A DNA stretch of 64,000 nt from Sphingomonas glacialis (GTDB lineage Bacteria > Pseudomonadota > Alphaproteobacteria > Sphingomonadales > Sphingomonadaceae), in assembly GCF_014653575.1 (NCBI RefSeq), contig NZ_BNAQ01000002.1, forward strand, positions 248,001-312,000. Reading direction: 5' to 3'. Of the stretch, positions 58,978-64,000 are shown one piece after another; the stretch's first letter is position 1; each line of letters starts with the position of its first letter. Position numbers and translations under genes: made by a program. The notes beneath the pieces are model-generated. The model was not told where the DNA came from and made no database searches. It saw nothing but the letters and a program-made list of their open reading frames with translations.

Positions 58978-59910
58978 CTAGAGATCGAGCGCCCAGCCGT
59001 CGCGTCCCTTCGGGTCGATCGGCTTGGTCGGGACATAGCGCACCGCGCCCGCGACGAGCCGCAGGATCGTCCAGTCGCCACGCCGGTCGGTCTCGGCCAG
59101 CGTGCAGCCGCAGCCGGCAAACGCCGCGACGACGTCGGCGCGCTGCGTGTCGAGCAAGCCCGCCAGGACGATCGTCGCGCCGGGCGCGGCAATTGCGGCG
59201 AGCTCGGGCGCCATCGACACCAAGGGGCCCGCCAGGATATTGGCGATCACCAGATCGTACGGCGCTCGCGCGGTGATCGTATCGTCGAGCGCACCGTCGG
59301 CGACGATCAGCGCGATGCCGTCGAGCGCATTGAGCTCGGCATTCTCGCGCGTGACGATGATCGCGCGCGGGTCGATATCGGTCGCGACGATCTCGGCCGT
59401 CGGCCACAGATGCTGTGCGGCGAAAGCGAGCAGCCCGGTGCCGGTGCCGATATCGATGATCCGCGCGAACGATTGGTCGGCGAGGCGATCGAGCATCGCG
59501 AGACACCCCGACGTGGTCGCATGGTGTCCGGTGCCGAACGCCTGCCCCGCCTCGATCAGGAAGGCGCGACCGCCTGCGGGGGCGGCGACGGGATGCGCGC
59601 TGGTATGGACGACGAAGCGCCCCTCGGCGATCGGCTCGAGCCCGTCCTGGCTCAGCGTCACCCAATCCTCGTCGGGCAGTTCCTCGACCAGCGGCGCGGT
59701 CTCCCCCGCACTCGGCGCGAGCAGGCGGATCGCGGCGATTGCCGCGGGTGTCGGCGCCACCTCGATATAGGCGTCGAGCCGCCAATGCTCGCGATCGTCC
59801 TCCTCGAGTTCGGTCGTCATCAGCACCATACCCTCGGCGATATCATCGGCGGCATCGATGGCCTCGGCCTCGGCGCGGGTGCAGGGGAGCGTCACTTTCC
59901 AGCTGGTCAT
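58978..59910 (-). CDS. prmA: Ribosomal protein L11 methyltransferase
   Basis: 310 residues. The SAM-binding motif RIIDIGTGTGLLAFAAQH (near residue 147), ATDIDPRAI and the NPPY-like segment NILAGPL are typical of PrmA. The N-terminal part is the L11-binding domain. The C-terminus is about 10 residues longer (PIDPKGRDGWALDL) than the minimum. It methylates the 50S protein L11. Start at 59910. Confidence 0.9.
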   Translation of the reverse strand: MTSWKVTLPCTRAEAEAIDAADDIAEGMVLMTTELEEDDREHWRLDAYIEVAPTPAAIAAIRLLAPSAGETAPLVEELPDEDWVTLSQDGLEPIAEGRFVVHTSAHPVAAPAGGRAFLIEAGQAFGTGHHATTSGCLAMLDRLADQSFARIIDIGTGTGLLAFAAQHLWPTAEIVATDIDPRAIIVTRENAELNALDGIALIVADGALDDTITARAPYDLVIANILAGPLVSMAPELAAIAAPGATIVLAGLLDTQRADVVAAFAGCGCTLAETDRRGDWTILRLVAGAVRYVPTKPIDPKGRDGWALDL

Positions 59911-59963
59911 CGCTGCGTCCTGCCCGCGCCGCCCGCCCCGCGCAAGCGGGCATCCCCACTTCT

Positions 59964-60027
59964 CTCCGCGTCTTCGCGTCTCCGCGTGAACAAGAAATTG
60001 ATTTCACGCGGAGACGCGGAGACGCGT
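59964..60027. repeat. Long inverted repeat after the exporter operon
   Basis: CTCCGCGTCTTCGCGTCTCC with GCGTGAA faces TTCACGCGGAGACGCGGAGA across AACAAGAAATTGATT. It may terminate the exporter operon; no clear U-tract. Confidence 0.7.
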
Positions 60028-60053
60028 AGAAGAAAGGGCGTAGCGCTACGCGG

Positions 60054-61262
60054 TTATTCGTGGCGGAGCGCGTCGATCGGGTTGAGTGCTGCGGCGCGGC
60101 GCGCGGGGAAATAGCCGAAGACGACGCCGATCACCGCCGAGATGCCGAATGCGATCAGGTTGATCTGCGGCACGAACAGGAAGTCGACCTTCATCACCGG
60201 CGCCAGGCCGAGGATCGCGAGCTGCGCGACGACGAGCCCGATCAACCCGCCGAGCATCGACAGCGCGATCGCCTCGACGAGGAACTGCATCAGCACCTCG
60301 TTCGCGACCGCGCCGATCGCGAGGCGGATGCCGATCTCGCGCGTGCGCTCGGTCACCGACACCAGCATGATGTTCATGATCCCGATCCCGCCGACGATCA
60401 GGCTGATCGCCGCCACTGCGGTGACGATCCCGGTCAGCAAGGTGGTCGATTGCGTCAGCGTCGCCGAGATCTGGGCTGTATCGAAGATGTTGAAATCGTC
60501 GTCCTTGCCGCCGGTGATGTTGCGGCGTTCGCGCAACAGGTCCTCGATCGAGGATTGCACCGCCGCGCTCGAATAGGCCTGGTCGACGCCGACCAGCATC
60601 AGCTTGAGGTCGGTCGTGCCGGTGAAGCGGCGCTGCACCGTCTTCAGCGGCATGATAATGACATCGTCCTGATCGCCGCCGAAACCCGCCTGCCCGCGCT
60701 TCGACAACAAGCCGATCACGTCGCACGAAATCCCGGCGATGCGCAGCCGCGTGCCGAGCGGCGACGCGCCGCGATAGAGATTGTCGTTGACGGTATTGCC
60801 GATGATGCAGATCGATTTGCCTGCGGCTTCCTCCGCCGGGGTGAAAATGCGCCCCTCGGCGAGCGGCCACGGCTGGACCTGGAAATAGGCATTGGTCGTG
60901 CCGTTGACGGTGGTCGACCAGTTCGCGCCTTCGTAGATCGCGGTGCCGGTCGTGCCGGCCTGCGCCGCGACCGCAGTCACACCGGCGATCTGGTCGCGGA
61001 TAGCGGCGGGGTCGTCGGCCTTGAAGTCGGGCGGACGCGGTCCGCCGCCGCCGCGGCCGAAACCCTGGCCGGGGCGAATCTGGAGGATGTTGGTGCCGAG
61101 CGCGGCGATCGATTTCTGCACCGCTGCGGTCGTCGCCTGGCCGAGCGTCACCATCGTCACGACCGCCGCGACACCGATGATGATGCCGAGCGTGGTGAGG
61201 AACGAACGCAGCTTGTGCCGCGCGATCGAACGCAGCGCGAGGAGGAGGGTCGTGCCGAACAT
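60054..61262 (-). CDS. MacB-type ABC exporter permease
   Basis: 402 residues. One N-terminal membrane helix ([25 protein letters not shown]) follows the start, then a large periplasmic MacB domain (ARGALGT-type region, [17 protein letters not shown]), then three C-terminal membrane segments with [21 protein letters not shown], the FtsX-like signature. It works with the ATPase and adaptor as a tripartite pump; the physiological cargo is unknown. ATG overlaps the ATPase stop (TAATG). Confidence 0.93.
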   Translation of the reverse strand: MFGTTLLLALRSIARHKLRSFLTTLGIIIGVAAVVTMVTLGQATTAAVQKSIAALGTNILQIRPGQGFGRGGGGPRPPDFKADDPAAIRDQIAGVTAVAAQAGTTGTAIYEGANWSTTVNGTTNAYFQVQPWPLAEGRIFTPAEEAAGKSICIIGNTVNDNLYRGASPLGTRLRIAGISCDVIGLLSKRGQAGFGGDQDDVIIMPLKTVQRRFTGTTDLKLMLVGVDQAYSSAAVQSSIEDLLRERRNITGGKDDDFNIFDTAQISATLTQSTTLLTGIVTAVAAISLIVGGIGIMNIMLVSVTERTREIGIRLAIGAVANEVLMQFLVEAIALSMLGGLIGLVVAQLAILGLAPVMKVDFLFVPQINLIAFGISAVIGVVFGYFPARRAAALNPIDALRHE

Positions 61263-62122
61263 TATGATTCCCCGCCCGCTTGCGGGAGGGGCGTGCCGGT
61301 GGGGCTATCGCTCGAGGCACTGCCCTCCCCTAACCCCTCCCGCAAGCGGGAGGGGGATTCGTCGGGAGTCTCCCCCGGCCGATGCTGCGCCTCGACGCGC
61401 TCGACCAGCCCGTCCTTGAAATGGACGATAGTATGCGCGAACGCCGCCATGTCGGGCTCGTGCGTCACCATGATCACCGTGATCCCGCTGTCGCGATTGA
61501 GCCCCGACAGCAGCTCCATGATCTCGATCGACCGCTCCGAATCGAGGTTGCCGGTCGGCTCGTCCGCCAGCAGCACCGACGGCGACGTCACGATCGCGCG
61601 CGCGATCGCGACGCGCTGCTGTTGCCCGCCCGACAGCTCGGCCGGCGTATGGTCCCACCAGTCGGCGAGCCCGACCTTGTCGAGCGCCGCCATCGCCAAA
61701 GCGCGCCGCTCCTTCTTCGCATCGCCGCGATACAGCAAGGGCAGCTCGACATTCTCGAGCGCGGTCGTGCGCGCGAGCAAATTGAACCCCTGGAACACAA
61801 AGCCGAGATACTTCCGCCGCAGCAACGCGCGCTGGTCGCGGTCGAGCGTCTCAACATGGACGCCCTTGAACACGAACGTCCCGCCGCTCGGCACGTCGAG
61901 ACAGCCGAGGATGTTCATCGTCGTCGACTTGCCCGAGCCCGACGCCCCCATCACCGCGACGAAATCGCCCTGCGCGATGTCGAGGTCGATGCCCTTGAGC
62001 GCCTGGAACGCGGTCGCGCCCTCGCCGTACGTCTTGATGACCTGACGCAGCGCGATGATCGGTGCGCCCGCGGCCGGCACATATTGGCCGGCGACGTGGA
62101 CGGCGGGGGCGTTACTGGCCAC
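61262..62122 (-). CDS. MacB/LolD-type ABC ATPase with repeat-derived C-terminal tail
   Basis: 286 residues. Walker [14 protein letters not shown] near residue 60, signature [15 protein letters not shown], Walker [12 protein letters not shown], and [13 protein letters not shown] start at 62122 overlaps the adaptor stop by 11 bp. The last 30 or so residues ([28 protein letters not shown]) are not family sequence: they translate an inserted type C palindromic repeat that lies wholly inside the gene. Confidence 0.93.
   Translation of the reverse strand: MASNAPAVHVAGQYVPAAGAPIIALRQVIKTYGEGATAFQALKGIDLDIAQGDFVAVMGASGSGKSTTMNILGCLDVPSGGTFVFKGVHVETLDRDQRALLRRKYLGFVFQGFNLLARTTALENVELPLLYRGDAKKERRALAMAALDKVGLADWWDHTPAELSGGQQQRVAIARAIVTSPSVLLADEPTGNLDSERSIEIMELLSGLNRDSGITVIMVTHEPDMAAFAHTIVHFKDGLVERVEAQHRPGETPDESPSRLREGLGEGSASSDSPTGTPLPQAGGES
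61270..61356. repeat. Inverted repeat, type C, inside a coding region
   Basis: CCCGCTTGCGGGAGGGGCG and CCCCTCCCGCAAGCGGGAGG arms flank a variable centre, entirely within the 3' end of the ATPase gene. Confidence 0.85.
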
Positions 62123-63485
62123 CGGCCTGCCCGCCCGACCGCTTGCGCTTGCCCGCCCCCGATGCGCTCGCGCCCGCCGCGAGCTGCCCGGTGATGACCT
62201 TGTCGCCGGGCTTGAGATTGCCGCCGATCACTTCGGTCATCGCGCCGTTGCTCTCACCCGTGGTGATCTGCACCGGCTGCGGCGTGCCCTGCGCATCGGC
62301 GATATAGACCGTCTGCGATCCGCCGCGCTTGACCGTCTCGCCCTTGCCCGTACCCGCGCCGCCACGCCGTGGACGACCGGGGATCAGCGCGCCGGCGATG
62401 CCCTTGTTGGCGCTCGCGCCCGTGTCGGTCGGCTTGAAGCGCAACGCGGCATTGGGGACGAGCAGCACGTTGGTCTTGGCGGTCGTGGTGATGTCGGCAG
62501 TCGCGGTCATGCCCGGGCGCAATTGGAGATTGGCGTTACCGACGCTCAGCGTCGCGCTGTACGAGACGACTTGCCCGGTCGTGGTCGTCGTCGTGGTCGT
62601 CGTGCTCGCTTGCGCCGACAGGTTCGATCCGAGATCGACGCGCGTGATCGCCGCGGGGAAGGTCTTGCCCGGGAAGGCGTCGACCGTGAAGACCGCGCTC
62701 TGCCCTTCCTTGACCGATCCGACATCGGCTTCGTCGATCGCGACCTGGAGCTTCATCCGGCTGAGATCCTCGGCGATGACGAACAGCGTCGGCGTGCTGA
62801 ACGAGGCGGCGACGGTCTGGCCCGGTTCGATCTGTCGCGCGAGCACGACGCCGTTTACGGGCGAGCGGATCACCGTCTTCACGAGCTGCGTCGCGTTCGA
62901 CGACAGCGTCGCGCGTGCCGAGGCGACGTTGGCTTGCGCCGCCCGCACATTGGCGATCGCGCGGTTCCGGTCGGCGATAGCCTGGTCCATCTCGGTCTTG
63001 GCGGGGACGCGCCCGCCCGACAGGCGGCTGACCTCCTGGAAGCGCGCGAGCGTCGCATTCGACTGCGACAGCGTCGCCTGATTCTGCGCGACCGTCGCGA
63101 CCGCGGCATCGAGCGCGGCCTGGCTTTGGTTGACCGTATCCTGGAAACGCGACGGATCGACCAATGCGAGCGGCTGTCCCTTGGTCACGCGATCGTTGAC
63201 GTCGACGACGACCTTGGTGACGAGCCCCGACAATTCCGAACCGACATTGACCTGGTTGGTCGGTGCAAGCTTGCCCGTTGCCGAGACGCTGACCGCCAAT
63301 GCGCCGCGCGCGACGGTGTCGGTCGCATATTCGGGCTTGGCAGTGCCCCCGAAGCAGCTCTTGAGCAGGATCAGCAGCAACAGGACGCCGACGCCGACCG
63401 CAGCCCATTTCGCCCAGCGGCGCCAGGCGGGAACCGACTTGGCGCCGAGAAATTCGTTCAGATCGGTGCGCGCGGGATCGGCCAT
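62112..63485 (-). CDS. MacA-like periplasmic adaptor (membrane fusion) protein
   Basis: 457 residues. One N-terminal membrane anchor (WAAVGVGVLLLLILLKSCF) is followed by a lipoyl/barrel-sandwich half, a hairpin with long coiled helices (AQNQATLSQSNATLARFQEV), then IRSPVNGVVLARQIEPGQTV and the membrane-proximal domain. It carries a run of nine Thr residues near residue 295 and a basic Gly-rich C-terminus ([12 protein letters not shown]). It couples the ABC pump to the outer-membrane factor encoded upstream. Confidence 0.93.
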   Translation of the reverse strand: MADPARTDLNEFLGAKSVPAWRRWAKWAAVGVGVLLLLILLKSCFGGTAKPEYATDTVARGALAVSVSATGKLAPTNQVNVGSELSGLVTKVVVDVNDRVTKGQPLALVDPSRFQDTVNQSQAALDAAVATVAQNQATLSQSNATLARFQEVSRLSGGRVPAKTEMDQAIADRNRAIANVRAAQANVASARATLSSNATQLVKTVIRSPVNGVVLARQIEPGQTVAASFSTPTLFVIAEDLSRMKLQVAIDEADVGSVKEGQSAVFTVDAFPGKTFPAAITRVDLGSNLSAQASTTTTTTTTTGQVVSYSATLSVGNANLQLRPGMTATADITTTAKTNVLLVPNAALRFKPTDTGASANKGIAGALIPGRPRRGGAGTGKGETVKRGGSQTVYIADAQGTPQPVQITTGESNGAMTEVIGGNLKPGDKVITGQLAAGASASGAGKRKRSGGQAGGQ

Positions 63486-64000
63486 CTATCGTACCTGTGC
63501 GGGAGAGAGCGGGAGGGCGGTCGGGAGGGCGGCCGGATCGGCGGCACTGTCCCAGCCACCGCCGAGCGCGAGATAGAGCTGGACGAGCGCCGTCGCCTGG
63601 TCGGACTGCGCCTGACTGAGGCCGTTGCGCGCGGTCAGCAAGCTCGCCTCCGACGTGTTGAGCGTGGTGAAATCGGTCAGCCCCGCGCGGTATTGCGTGC
63701 GCGACAGAATCGCGCTGTTGTTCGCGGCATCGAGCGCGATCGCGAACTGTGCTGCACGACGCTTGGCACTATCGAGCGCGACGACCGCGTTTTCGACATC
63801 CTCGAGCCCACTCAGCACGGTCGATCTGTACGCCGCGAACGAACCCTCGGCCGCCGCCTCGCTCGCGCGGACTTGCGAGCGCAGCCGCCCGCCGTTGAAG
63901 ATCGCCTGTGTCAGCCCGGCGAACACCTGGCCCGCGATGCTCTGGAACAGGTCGCCGAGATGCGATGCATCGGTCGAGACGCTGCCGCTGATCGCCAGCG
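63486..64000 (-). CDS. Outer-membrane efflux protein (TolC/NodT type), 5' end outside window
   Basis: The frame is open to the right edge, so only the C-terminal about 170 residues are present. QAIFNGGRLRSQVRASEAAAEGS, VENAVVALDSAKRRAAQ and YRAGLTDFTTLNTSEASLLTARNGLSQAQ are typical of the second TolC-like repeat, and the C-terminus ends SPAQVR. It lies directly upstream of the adaptor, 1 bp apart, completing a tripartite exporter operon. Confidence 0.92.
   Translation of the reverse strand, partial: LAISGSVSTDASHLGDLFQSIAGQVFAGLTQAIFNGGRLRSQVRASEAAAEGSFAAYRSTVLSGLEDVENAVVALDSAKRRAAQFAIALDAANNSAILSRTQYRAGLTDFTTLNTSEASLLTARNGLSQAQSDQATALVQLYLALGGGWDSAADPAALPTALPLSPAQVR

Overview
The window is a GC-rich, gene-dense chromosomal segment that reads like a sphingomonad (Alphaproteobacteria, Sphingomonas-like). 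The evidence is the sdhCDA and mdh-sucD-sucA-sucB-lpd gene orders, an HslV with the alphaproteobacterial N-terminal extension, many small lipoproteins, and abundant palindromic intergenic repeats of the kinds common in Sphingomonadaceae. No rRNA, tRNA or CRISPR array is seen. The taxon is inferred from gene order and style, not from a marker search.

Layout. 1-9.9 kb: an alpha/beta hydrolase with an EF-hand loop (cut by the left edge), an AIM24-type protein, a luciferase-like oxidoreductase, a HAD nucleotidase coupled to dapD, glpX, a CocE-type hydrolase and a two-gene ABC-2 exporter. 10-16.4 kb: a periplasmic DsbA/M48 pair, then a divergent peptidoglycan-recycling pair (LD-carboxypeptidase and a Mur ligase) and an FAD enzyme. 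16.5-22.3 kb: a four-gene operon of two paralogous membrane proteins, a tiny XRE regulator and a hydrolase, with a clear dyad at the promoter; then gloA-gloB and two tandem secreted Cys-rich paralogues. 22.4-28 kb: hslVU, a TMEM175-type channel and small envelope proteins.

28.0-30.1 kb is the accessory spot. It holds a BrnT/BrnA toxin-antitoxin pair in which both genes are frameshifted, a strikingly AT-rich stand-alone DUF4062 gene, and a decayed second copy of a uvrA 3' end lying next to the intact uvrA. 33-36 kb holds small membrane and envelope genes.

36-50.3 kb is a TCA-cycle block on the minus strand: sdhC-sdhD-sdhA, a ClpP-like gene, sdhB, zapE, mdh, sucD, sucA, sucB, lpd. Three oddities stand out. 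sdhB has lost about 38 bp including its second Cys cluster and is out of frame. A mazEF module on the opposite strand sits between sdhA and sdhB. sucC is absent from the cluster. A Fur-box-like dyad lies upstream of mdh.

50.5-64 kb: two tandem soluble chemoreceptors with nearly identical signalling domains, an SDR, a MobA-like nucleotidyltransferase, a periplasmic GDPD, a lipase-like/DUF2459 pair, phenylalanine hydroxylase, prmA, and a MacA-MacB-type exporter with its outer-membrane factor running off the right edge. Starts were moved inward wherever a signal peptide, family N-terminus, RBS or ATGA/GTGA overlap argued for it. All family names come from reading the proteins, without database searches.
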